Below are positions 1-7,638 of a stretch of DNA of 64,000 bases, in pieces. The first letter of the stretch is position 1; each line of letters starts with the position of its first letter. A model generated the notes under the pieces. It was not told where the DNA came from. It ran no database searches and saw only the letters and a program-made list of their open reading frames with translations. The DNA is from Sphingomonadales bacterium Ga0077557. Lineage in GTDB: Bacteria; Pseudomonadota; Alphaproteobacteria; Sphingomonadales; Sphingomonadaceae. The stretch lies in assembly GCA_001464615.1 (NCBI GenBank), contig LNFI01000007.1, positions 186,001 through 250,000 of the forward strand, written 5' to 3'. The translations under genes and the position numbers were made by a program.

Positions 1-179
1 GTCCGTTGCGGACTAGCCGATTTTGCGATCAGAACGGACCGATGCAGACATTTGGTCGAATTCTTACCCGTTTCAACGACCGTCGGCGAAGTCAACGTTC
101 GGCCGGCGAGATATGAATCTAGATATCTGGCATACTTTTAAGTGATTACCTCATTGCATTCACGAACTGGATTGAACTA
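1..179. other. left-edge non-coding stretch
   Basis: No gene is supported here. The stretch lies downstream of the minus-strand cassette and is less GC-rich than most of the window. A short perfect hairpin, GTCCG-ttg-CGGAC, sits at 1-13. There is no clear T-tract terminator for the cassette, so its transcript may run past the window edge. Confidence 0.5.
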
Positions 180-665
180 CTAACCGCCGTTAGTCCGCAA
201 TGAAGTTCGGAATGGCAGCGAAGCCTTTAAAAGGTCATGTTCGCTTGAGATATAGGAAATCAGGTCAGACGTCTTAGCAAAAATACTGCTCAGTGCTTGG
301 CCAATCATTGGATTGTTGCCGCTGGGTAATGCACGCCGCGTATCTGACTGTAGTCCCAAACAAAGGCACCCACGCGCATTTGCAAAGCCGATCTCAAACG
401 CGACTCCCTCGTCAATATGGGCACCATCGAGCACAGCGATGAGCATTTCACATTCGCTCAACGCGAGACGATCGCGTTCGAATATCCGTGTCTCAGCGAT
501 GTCCGGCGGAATGCCCTCGGCCAGCAATTCGGCGAGCAGCATCCCGTCACGCTGTGGCAGGAATACATCGCAGTAAGTGCCCAGCGTGCCCGCGAGCGCG
601 CCGTTAAAGGCGCGTTCGCGGTCGTTGAACAGCGGCGCGGCAAGATAGACCTTAATTTTTGGCAT
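180..665 (-). CDS. nucleoside 2-deoxyribosyltransferase-like protein
   Basis: About 161 aa. The N-terminus KVYLAAPLF followed by LPQRDG (36-41), the acidic cluster around D80 and D85, and GVAFEIGFA with candidate nucleophile E91 match the nucleoside 2-deoxyribosyltransferase fold. That family exchanges nucleobases on (deoxy)nucleosides through a glutamate-bound sugar; relatives hydrolyse deoxynucleotides. The ATG at 665 is preferred: the longer frame starts at a TTG at 680, and family members begin just before this hydrophobic strand. The start lies 14 nt inside the end of the SIR2-kinase gene, so it is the last gene of a translationally coupled four-gene operon. Beside a QueC-like enzyme and a kinase domain, a role in making or removing a modified nucleoside is reasonable, but this is inference. 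Substrate unknown. Confidence 0.8.
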   Translation of the reverse strand: MPKIKVYLAAPLFNDRERAFNGALAGTLGTYCDVFLPQRDGMLLAELLAEGIPPDIAETRIFERDRLALSECEMLIAVLDGAHIDEGVAFEIGFANARGCLCLGLQSDTRRALPSGNNPMIGQALSSIFAKTSDLISYISSEHDLLKASLPFRTSLRTNGG

Positions 666-2313
666 TGTTATCGTCTGCAACCGAATGTCTGATGAGCTGC
701 TCCTGAATGTTCACTGGTCTATATTCATCTAAGAAAATGATGCGCGCGATGTGTTTAGCGACCTCAGCAGCAGAGCGCCCTGTCGTGCACACAACCGACT
801 TTGGCAGTTGGCCGTAAACTTCGTCAATGTCGCGTAGCAGTTTTTTATATTCGTCATCCGGCCAGTATTTGTGCTTAAGGCTATTGCGAATCCGTATTTC
901 CTCAAGTGAAGCGCTTAGTTCAATGATGTGACCAGGCGCCACCTCCCAAGCTCCCTCGTCGGTGATCTTTTCGAGGAGTGATTTCGCCTTCTTGCTACGA
1001 TCTTCTTTAGGACCAAAGGTTAACGGATCAAGTGGCGCGCGATCAACCACATGAATCCCTTCCTTGCAGTCTTGAAGGGCGAAGTTTTTCTTGTGAAATT
1101 GCTCGGCGATCCAGTTATTCAGGCCGTCAATCTTCTCGGTACTGATTTCGCCCTCGGGCTTTGCAAGATCGGGCTTTCGCTCGTCGATCCACTCGTCATA
1201 TGTAATAAGACTTCGCAAGCTGCCTGCCGCGGTACTTTTTCCGGCGCCGACTGAGCCGATCATGTAATAAACGAATTTGGGCTTTAGCTTTGCGTGCCGA
1301 GACGCAAAGGTCGCCGACTCCATCTCGATAAGCGTAGCCAAAGTTTTTATCTCGTCGTTGCTCAAGAACAAAGTGTAAAGGCCAAAAGATTCGAAATTGG
1401 CTTTAAAAATAGCGGCCTCGGCCTCGCTATCACGGGTAGAGCCGGACGGCGTGTACTGAACAATATAGTGGATATTGCCGGGGTTCTGAACAGCGTTCTG
1501 GCGGAGTAGGCTTTGAAGCGTACTATCTTCAAGCGATAGGCCGATAAGCAAGCAAGTGTTCCGGAACAGATGCCCTGAAAGGTGGATATATTTCCCGTTG
1601 GCGGCACTGATCAACTGGTCTTGAAAGGAGTCATCGGCAAAAACCACGTCGGCGCTGGCTCCGTTCTCGAACACTGCGGGTAGGCAACCGTTCGGGTGAT
1701 AGATCACGCTGTCTGGCCGACGGAATTGGGAGTTCGGCCGATCGATCATCTCATAACCGCGAGTCGTCTCGGACTCGCCGTCCGATCGCGCGAGTGCAAG
1801 CATCTGTTCGAGCGTGTCGTCGAAATTGTAGGTGACCGTCAGGGGCGAACGCTTGATGATCGTCGTAAATGCGTTGAGATAGGGATGATTGAGAAGTTTT
1901 TCCTTACGTGCCCCTGCATCTAGCCCTTGATAAAGCTCTTCGTGGAGAAGCCTGAGCCAATCGGTCTTGATGGACCGCTCCTGGACAAAGGTGAGCGATG
2001 CGCCAAGATCGAGCGCGGCAATGCGCGATTTGCGAAACTCGCTGAACAGCAATTGAGTCACCGACGCGAGAGATCGAGTGATCGGACGGCCACCCGCCCC
2101 TTTGTCTTTTAATCGATCCCAGATCCCGGCAGCACCCACCTCAGGGCGTTCGGCGATCTTCCTGACAAGCGTTTCCCATCGAGGATATCCCAGATCGATA
2201 CTGATGCCAGCGCCAAACAATAGACCCAACCGCTGCGCACGATGCTGCGCGCGCAGGTGGACGACTGCTTTTGGAGCAAATTCGATGACCTTGGCTTCCT
2301 TCGACTTGCTCAT
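652..2313 (-). CDS. SIR2-like NADase domain fused to a P-loop nucleoside/nucleotide kinase-like domain
   Basis: 553 aa, apparently cytoplasmic. Residues about 25-330 look like a defence-type SIR2 domain: FGAGIS (33-38), TYNFDD (161-166), a candidate catalytic His in YHPNG (H206) and GLSLED (258-263). The four-cysteine zinc module of deacetylase sirtuins is not visible. Residues about 345-530 form a P-loop domain with Walker A GSVGAGKST (353-361) and DRAPLD (424-429), which recalls the DR motif of deoxynucleoside/thymidylate kinases. SIR2 domains of this type in phage defence usually deplete NAD+. The start overlaps the upstream stop by 4 nt (ATGA). The base composition is less GC-rich than the catabolic genes to the right. 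A fused kinase suggests that a phosphorylated nucleoside is made or sensed by the same polypeptide (inference). Confidence 0.8.
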   Translation of the reverse strand: MSKSKEAKVIEFAPKAVVHLRAQHRAQRLGLLFGAGISIDLGYPRWETLVRKIAERPEVGAAGIWDRLKDKGAGGRPITRSLASVTQLLFSEFRKSRIAALDLGASLTFVQERSIKTDWLRLLHEELYQGLDAGARKEKLLNHPYLNAFTTIIKRSPLTVTYNFDDTLEQMLALARSDGESETTRGYEMIDRPNSQFRRPDSVIYHPNGCLPAVFENGASADVVFADDSFQDQLISAANGKYIHLSGHLFRNTCLLIGLSLEDSTLQSLLRQNAVQNPGNIHYIVQYTPSGSTRDSEAEAAIFKANFESFGLYTLFLSNDEIKTLATLIEMESATFASRHAKLKPKFVYYMIGSVGAGKSTAAGSLRSLITYDEWIDERKPDLAKPEGEISTEKIDGLNNWIAEQFHKKNFALQDCKEGIHVVDRAPLDPLTFGPKEDRSKKAKSLLEKITDEGAWEVAPGHIIELSASLEEIRIRNSLKHKYWPDDEYKKLLRDIDEVYGQLPKSVVCTTGRSAAEVAKHIARIIFLDEYRPVNIQEQLIRHSVADDNNAKN

Positions 2314-3503
2314 CCGTCGCCCGTTCCCGACAAAAAACTCAACTGATGCCGTTTGTCCCCTTCAGCATCAACCTGATTGATACTGCTTTGTCGACCAATT
2401 GTATGGTCGACGGCGGCCGTTAACCGCGTGATGAAGTCTGGATCGGGACGACGGAAGACATGGTTGAGGTTCCACAGTCCGGACGCCGCAATTCGCCAAT
2501 CCGAGCTCGAATGTCCAAGCCAGTCGGCTTCCACATTTGCTCTTAACAGGCCAAGTCGCGAAAGGAGGCCGATCGCATTGCGCTCGAGATAAGCACGTTC
2601 ACTCTGAGGACCGGGTTCATCGTCAACATCGAGCCAAACCACCTGCATCGCGCCGATCAGCCGGCTGACTTGCTGTTCAAGCAGTTCCTCTCCTTGCCGC
2701 ACATCAAGCGAGGCTGATTGGCCCTGCGCCCAACTGGCTGGCCAAGATTCCGCCTCGGCGAGCCGCGTCCAAGCTCGACCGACATGTAGGCGGAAAATCG
2801 AGGATCTGTGGCTGCCTCCTCCGGAAGAGGTGCCACGATGCGTGCTTAGCCGGTTCCAGAGCGTCGTTTTCGATCCTTGGCTGACTGCGTGCGTGCCGAT
2901 GCGAACGATCCGCGGCATGCGACCCCGTGCGAGCCCATGGCCGGGAGCGAGAATGAAATAAACGCCTCGCGATGGCCACGACTGGCGTCCGTTGGTGTCC
3001 TCGATGCGGCGCCCTCCCGATTGTGCTACCCAGACCTGGCTCATCAACCGAAAGAAGCGCGTCGCCATGGCGCGAAGGTCGGCTTCACCATTGAGATCGC
3101 GAAGCGAACTGAGGCGCGAACCTAGCGACAGCGAACCGAGCGGGCTTTCGACCGCCACATCGAGCCGGTCGAAGTCGGACCTCAACGGTGCCAGATACTC
3201 CTCACCACACATGAGTACGGCGGTGTCGCGCGGTCGTAACACCGAGTCCAATTGCATGCCGGTTCTATCGCCCCAAGCTATGCGTTCGGAGCGCTTCATG
3301 GTCTTGAGCGTGACGTCATAAGGTTCGATGACGTCATTGCAGCCGAGCAAGCCGTGCTTTGCCGAAAGGATATGTACTCGATCCGAGCGGTCGATCGCTG
3401 CCAAAAGCGATTTGCGAAACAGCGGCGAGGTATACAGTGCGGCTGCTGGCAGTTTGAGTGAGCTCTTGGTTTTCGAGCAGGCGACGAAACCGATCCTAGC
3501 CAT
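2310..3503 (-). CDS. DUF6884-like domain fused to a GIY-YIG-like nuclease domain
   Basis: 397 aa. The N-terminal 120 residues carry VACSKTK (7-13), LYTSPLFR (23-30), HILSAKHGLL (44-53) and EPYDVTL (60-66), the pattern of the DUF6884 family, whose activity I do not know. The C-terminal half has RGVYFIL (179-185), RIVRIGTHA (198-206), LWNRLSTHRG (215-224), a conserved-looking HRSSIFRLHVG (232-242) and a late Glu in RAYLERNA (303-310). These fit the Tyr/Tyr/Arg/Glu layout of GIY-YIG nucleases, with YIG altered to RIG. The start overlaps the QueC-like stop by 1 nt and the end overlaps the SIR2 gene by 4 nt. A nucleic-acid cleavage or base-handling role inside the cassette is likely; the exact reaction is unknown. 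Confidence 0.7.
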   Translation of the reverse strand: MARIGFVACSKTKSSLKLPAAALYTSPLFRKSLLAAIDRSDRVHILSAKHGLLGCNDVIEPYDVTLKTMKRSERIAWGDRTGMQLDSVLRPRDTAVLMCGEEYLAPLRSDFDRLDVAVESPLGSLSLGSRLSSLRDLNGEADLRAMATRFFRLMSQVWVAQSGGRRIEDTNGRQSWPSRGVYFILAPGHGLARGRMPRIVRIGTHAVSQGSKTTLWNRLSTHRGTSSGGGSHRSSIFRLHVGRAWTRLAEAESWPASWAQGQSASLDVRQGEELLEQQVSRLIGAMQVVWLDVDDEPGPQSERAYLERNAIGLLSRLGLLRANVEADWLGHSSSDWRIAASGLWNLNHVFRRPDPDFITRLTAAVDHTIGRQSSINQVDAEGDKRHQLSFLSGTGDG

Positions 3504-4129
3504 CAGGCCTCAATCGCCCGCCAGGCATGCTCATGTAACCGACAGGCATCGCACTGACCGCAAGGAATGACCGCGCCATCGCGTAGCGCTGGGCGATAGC
3601 AACTCCATGTGTCATGCTCGCCAATGCCAAGGTCGCGCGCAAGGGCAGCGATCGCTGGCTTGTCCATTTGCAGTAATGGCGCGACAATTCGCGCTCCACC
3701 GGGATTGGCGACTGCCATCATCGCTGAGAATGCGTCCAAAAATTCCGGCGTGCAATCCGGGTAACCAGAGAACTCAACGCTGTTGATGCCAATATGAACT
3801 TCCTCCGCTCCAACACCTGCGGCATGAGCGCAGGCAATCGAAAGGAAAACTGCATTGCGGGATGGCAAAAATGCCGGCGAAATGTTCGCGCGCATCTCAT
3901 CAACCGAGCGACCAGTGGGAATCTGACGTTCGGGTTTGTGCCAATTCACGTTGACCACTTCACGCGGAACATCAAGTGCATCGCAATGCCGCTGAGCGAA
4001 CATCAGCTCTACAGCAAGCTTCTGGCCATAGTTCACTCCAAGACTAAAAACTTCTGCACCTTCGCGGTGCGCTTTGTACAAACACGTTGTCGAATCCATA
4101 CCTCCGCTGTGCAAAACCAGCACCCGCAT
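3503..4129 (-). CDS. QueC-like 7-cyano-7-deazaguanine synthase
   Basis: 208 aa from the ATG at 4129; a GTG at 4133-4135 would add two residues, and AAGGAG lies 4 nt before the GTG or 10 nt before the ATG. PP-loop ATPase motif SGGMDS (8-13), SGYPDC (121-126) and a four-cysteine zinc site C177/C190/C193/C196 are all QueC hallmarks, so the enzyme looks catalytically complete. Canonical QueC turns 7-carboxy-7-deazaguanine into preQ0 with ATP and ammonia. No queD, queE, folE or tgt gene is nearby. Instead it is the first gene of a cassette with SIR2, GIY-YIG-like and deoxyribosyltransferase-like proteins, recalling the QueC homologues of Qat and type IV CBASS defence loci. A housekeeping queC carried in this island cannot be excluded. 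Confidence 0.85.
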   Translation of the reverse strand: MRVLVLHSGGMDSTTCLYKAHREGAEVFSLGVNYGQKLAVELMFAQRHCDALDVPREVVNVNWHKPERQIPTGRSVDEMRANISPAFLPSRNAVFLSIACAHAAGVGAEEVHIGINSVEFSGYPDCTPEFLDAFSAMMAVANPGGARIVAPLLQMDKPAIAALARDLGIGEHDTWSCYRPALRDGAVIPCGQCDACRLHEHAWRAIEA

Positions 4130-4410
4130 TGGCACTCAACTCCTTCTAAACGTTGATTTGAAGCCCCCGGAAATGAAGCCACTTTAAGATGCCTTGCTAA
4201 CAGACCTGGCGGGCAAATCCTAGGCAACATATTCCTAGCGCGAGGCTGCTCGTCTCTGTCAGATATTCTGAACGAGCGGCCGCTATGGGGGCGGCATCCC
4301 GGAAACCGGACAGTCAGGACCCTCCCGCATTGGTGGCCTTCACGAACGAGGTGATTGATGTCCGCTTACGCGATTGTCACAAAAGTCGCCCAACGATCGA
4401 CTACAGCCCC
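4130..4410. other. intergenic region with cassette leader
   Basis: This 281-bp gap separates the four-gene cassette from the catabolic block and must hold the cassette promoter on the minus strand. The leader ends in AAGGAG before the QueC-like start. I could not pick a convincing -35/-10 pair, and no inverted repeat, integrase, tRNA or direct repeat marks an island boundary. Composition shifts back to high GC by about 4400. Confidence 0.4.
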
Positions 4411-6219
4411 TCAGGCCGCCACCCCCACCCTATCCTCAAACAGCACCTTCAAATCTTTCTTCAAAATCTTCCCATTCGCGTTGCGGGGCAGCGTTTCCTT
4501 TACGAAGCGGATCGCGACCGGCGTTTTGAAGATCGCCAGGCGGGCCTTCACCCAGGCTTGCAGCTCGGCCTCGGTCGCTTCCATGCCCGGGGCGAGGTGG
4601 ACGACGGCGGCGGGTTCTTCGCCTAGCGTCCGATGCGGGATGCCGATCAGCGCGCAATCGGTGACGGCGGGGTGGGCGTAGAGGACGTTTTCGACCTCGC
4701 TCGAATAGATATTCTCACCGCCGCGGATGATCATGTCCTTGGCGCGATCGACGATATAGACAAAGCCTTCCTCATCGAGCCGGGCGAGATCGCCGGTGCG
4801 GACCCAGCCGTTAACGAAGGTCGCCGCGGTCGCCTCGGGCTTGTTCCAATAGCCCTTCACCACCATCGGCCCGCGCGCCCATAGCTCGCCAACCTCGCCA
4901 ACGGGCAACTCGGTCACGCCGTCCTCATCCATGATCTTCAGATCAGCGACAGCGACCGGGGGGCCGGCGCTGGTCGGGCGGTTGAGATAATCCTCGGCGG
5001 CGTGGCCGGTGACAGTCGCCATCGTCTCCGTCATCCCCCAGCCATTGCCGGGCAGCGCGCCGAATTCGGTATAGATGCGCTTCACCAGTTCGGGTGCGGA
5101 GGGCGCGCCGCCATAGGCGATCGTCTCCAAGGAGGAGAGATCATATTTCGCGCGATCAGGGTGCTCCAGCAATTGCCAGGCAATGGTCGGCACCCCGCCG
5201 GTGGCATGGACCTTTTCGCGCTCGATAATCTCCATCGCGCGGAGCGGATCCCATTTTCGCATGAAGATCATCGTGCTGCCAGCGGCAACCACGCCCATCA
5301 GCGCAGCGCTGCACGCGGTAACGTGGAAGAGCGGGATGATGGTCAACATCGTTTTGGGGGTCGGCTCAGGGATAGCCTCGCCGCGCCGCATCAGCGTGCG
5401 CGCCGCGCTATAGGCGCTCGAAAAAATGTTGGTGATCAGGTTGCGGTGCGTGCCGAGGGCGCCCTTGGGATTGCCGGTGGTGCCGCTGGTGTAGAAAATC
5501 GTCGCGTCATCCTCCGGGCCGATCGGGACCTGGGGCAGCTGCACATCGGGCAAGGCGGCCCATTCATGCGGGGTCCCGATTAAGTCCTCAAGCGCCGATG
5601 CATGGCCCGACAGCGGGGTGAGCGCGCGCGCGACCAGAATCTGTTCGATGGCGGGCAGCGCGCCATAGATTTCGGCGAGGCGAGTGTGGCGCTCGTCATC
5701 GAGCACGAGCAGCCGCGCGCCGCAATCATTGATGCCATATTCAAGCTCGGCTGCGGTCCACCACGCATTGAGCGGCACGATGATCGCGCCGATGCTGACG
5801 GCAGCGAAGAAGACGACCGGCCATTCGGGCATGTTGCGCATGGCCAGCGCGATGCGGTCCCCCTTGGTGATCCCCAGCCCCTGTAGCTTGCTGGCGAGCG
5901 TGGCGACGGCACGAAAATGCGCTTCATAGGTGACGCGCTCATCCTCATGGATTGTGAATTCGCGGGTGCCATGGCCGCGCGCGAGCTGAACCAAAAGAGC
6001 AAGATTGGGGGGAGCATATTTCCAAGTGCGGGTCGGCACGCCGCCAATCGCCACGGTTTCCATTTCAAAGCGTGCCCCTGGCGCCGTCAGGGCTGCCTCA
6101 ATCTCTGCAATCCCCATTTTGGGCCAAGCCGGGTCAAGCGCGATCAGGGGCTCGTTCAGCACGGAATCGGGCACAGTCTCTCTCCAACTCTTGAATTTCG
6201 GGTTTGGCTTATCTGCCAT
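4411..6219 (-). CDS. AMP-dependent acyl-CoA synthetase (long variant)
   Basis: 602 aa from the ATG at 6219; a TTG three codons upstream is less likely. It is a class I adenylate-forming enzyme: ATP loop YTSGTTGNPKG, GWGMTET, RTGDL, the hinge region DRAKDMIIRGGENIYS and the catalytic lysine near the end in NGKILKKDL. It should activate a carboxylic acid to its CoA thioester through an acyl-AMP. At about 600 residues it is longer than the three other ligases in the window and has an N-terminal extension of roughly 60 residues before the AMP-binding core. It is divergent from the serine hydrolase gene with 82 bp between starts, so the two may share a promoter region. Fatty acid, terpenoid acid or steroid side-chain acid substrates are all possible. 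Confidence 0.9.
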   Translation of the reverse strand: MADKPNPKFKSWRETVPDSVLNEPLIALDPAWPKMGIAEIEAALTAPGARFEMETVAIGGVPTRTWKYAPPNLALLVQLARGHGTREFTIHEDERVTYEAHFRAVATLASKLQGLGITKGDRIALAMRNMPEWPVVFFAAVSIGAIIVPLNAWWTAAELEYGINDCGARLLVLDDERHTRLAEIYGALPAIEQILVARALTPLSGHASALEDLIGTPHEWAALPDVQLPQVPIGPEDDATIFYTSGTTGNPKGALGTHRNLITNIFSSAYSAARTLMRRGEAIPEPTPKTMLTIIPLFHVTACSAALMGVVAAGSTMIFMRKWDPLRAMEIIEREKVHATGGVPTIAWQLLEHPDRAKYDLSSLETIAYGGAPSAPELVKRIYTEFGALPGNGWGMTETMATVTGHAAEDYLNRPTSAGPPVAVADLKIMDEDGVTELPVGEVGELWARGPMVVKGYWNKPEATAATFVNGWVRTGDLARLDEEGFVYIVDRAKDMIIRGGENIYSSEVENVLYAHPAVTDCALIGIPHRTLGEEPAAVVHLAPGMEATEAELQAWVKARLAIFKTPVAIRFVKETLPRNANGKILKKDLKVLFEDRVGVAA

Positions 6220-6301
6220 TTTCACCAACGTTACTGTTGATTCATGCGCCGCTCAAGGCAATAGGGAGGCGACCGTTTCGAAGCAGGGGTATGGAGCAGG
6301 C

Positions 6302-7522
6302 ATGAACATCGCCAAGCCGGAAGAACATGGCTTTGACTCCGCGCGCCTGGCCCGGATCGATACGCTGCTGCAGGAGCGCTATGTCGCGCCCGGCAAGCTG
6401 CCGAACGCCCAGATTCTTATCGCCCATGACGGAGAAATCGTTCATTTTTCCAGCCAGGGCTCCGCGCGGGAAGGGGGCGCGGCGATTGATGAAACATCGC
6501 TGTTTCGCATCGCCAGCATGACCAAGCCGATCACCTCGATCGCCTTCATGATCCTGGTCGAAGAGGGCAAAGTCGCCGTCGACACGCCGGTCCACCACGT
6601 GCTGCCCGAGTTCAAGGGGCTGGGCGTCTATAATGGCGGCGGTGCAGGTGTGCCGTTCCTAACCAAGCCGACGACCGAGCCGATGCGGATGGTCGATCTG
6701 CTACGGCACACGTCGGGGCTGACCTATGGCTTTCAGAACCGATCGAACATTGATGCGGCGTACCGCGCGGGCAAGCTGGAGAATTGGCACGGCAATCTCG
6801 ATCTCGACGGCTTTGTGGCGGCATTGGGCAAGCTTCCGCTGGAGTTCTCGCCGGGCGAAGCATGGAATTATTCGGTGGCAACCGACGTATTAGGGGCGGT
6901 GATCCAGCGGGTTTCGGGGATGCCACTCGACGAATTTTTCCGCACGCGCATTTTCGCGCCGCTTGGCATGCACGACACTTTCTTCAACGTGCCCGAGGAC
7001 AAGGTTCACCGGCTGACCGATTGCTATAATTATGTGCCGGGCGGCAAGCCGGTGATGTACGATCGGGGCGAAGCAAGCGCGTGGAGCCGCAAACCGAAAT
7101 TCCTGTCAGGCGGCGGCGGGCTCGTCTCGACCGCGCTTGATTATCACCGGTTTTGCACAATGTGCCTGAATGGCGGCACCTTTGACGGGGTAAAGATCGT
7201 CGGGCGCAAGACGGTCGACCTGATGACGCGCAACCACCTGCCCGGTGGCGGCGACTTGGCGACAATGTCGAAATCGCTGTTCAGTGAGGCGGCCAATGCC
7301 GGAACCGGTTTTGGCCTCGGCTTTGCCGTCAATGTTGATGTCGCAAAAACGATGGTGCCGGGGTCGGAAGGGGAATATTATTGGGGCGGGATGTTTTCGA
7401 CCGCCTTTTTCATCGATCCCGTGGAACGCATCAGCATGGTGTTCATGACGCAGCTGCAGCCATCGAGCGCCTACCCGATACGCCGGGAATTGAAGACTCT
7501 GATTTATAGCGCGTTGACTTGA
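6302..7522 (+). CDS. serine hydrolase of the beta-lactamase/EstB family
   Basis: 406 aa from the ATG at 6302, preceded by GGAGCAGG; the open frame extends upstream to 6005 but overlaps the ligase on the other strand. Motif SMTK (72-75) gives the nucleophile Ser72 and base Lys75, YSV (189-191) the second motif Tyr, and SGGGGL the late glycine-rich region. There is no signal peptide, so it acts in the cytoplasm. Family members hydrolyse esters, lactones or amides and are common beside acyl-CoA genes in sphingomonads, which argues for esterase or lactonase rather than antibiotic resistance. A sphingomonad repeat follows the stop. Confidence 0.88.
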   Translation: MNIAKPEEHGFDSARLARIDTLLQERYVAPGKLPNAQILIAHDGEIVHFSSQGSAREGGAAIDETSLFRIASMTKPITSIAFMILVEEGKVAVDTPVHHVLPEFKGLGVYNGGGAGVPFLTKPTTEPMRMVDLLRHTSGLTYGFQNRSNIDAAYRAGKLENWHGNLDLDGFVAALGKLPLEFSPGEAWNYSVATDVLGAVIQRVSGMPLDEFFRTRIFAPLGMHDTFFNVPEDKVHRLTDCYNYVPGGKPVMYDRGEASAWSRKPKFLSGGGGLVSTALDYHRFCTMCLNGGTFDGVKIVGRKTVDLMTRNHLPGGGDLATMSKSLFSEAANAGTGFGLGFAVNVDVAKTMVPGSEGEYYWGGMFSTAFFIDPVERISMVFMTQLQPSSAYPIRRELKTLIYSALT

Positions 7523-7530
7523 ACCACCGC

Positions 7531-7610
7531 CGCTCCCGCGAAGGCGGGGGTCCAGCTGCCTTCGCATGGAAGCTGAAGGAAGTAGCTGGGTCCCCGCCTT
7601 CGCGGGGATA
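7531..7610. repeat. palindromic intergenic repeat
   Basis: Two inverted arms with few mismatches, TCCCGCGAAGGCGGGGGTCC at 7534-7553 and GGGTCCCCGCCTTCGCGGGG at 7588-7607, are separated by about 34 nt. This type of arm is abundant in sphingomonad intergenic regions. It sits between two co-directional genes and could fold in RNA as a transcript stabiliser or partial terminator. Confidence 0.85.
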
Positions 7611-7638
7611 ACGAAAAAACGAATAGCAGGAGCCACCA

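Noticed and set aside
652..2313. Thoeris or Dpd defence system
   Set aside because: Thoeris needs a TIR protein beside the SIR2 protein, and Dpd needs DpdA and several helicase/SNF2 genes; neither is present.
3503..4135. QueC-like gene as part of a queuosine biosynthesis operon
   Set aside because: No folE, queD, queE, queF or tgt lies in the window, and the gene is coupled to SIR2, nuclease-like and deoxyribosyltransferase-like genes. A housekeeping role remains possible but context argues against it.
6005..6301. 99-codon N-terminal extension of the serine hydrolase
   Set aside because: It overlaps the divergent CoA ligase gene, has shadow-type composition, and the ATG at 6302 has a good ribosome binding site.
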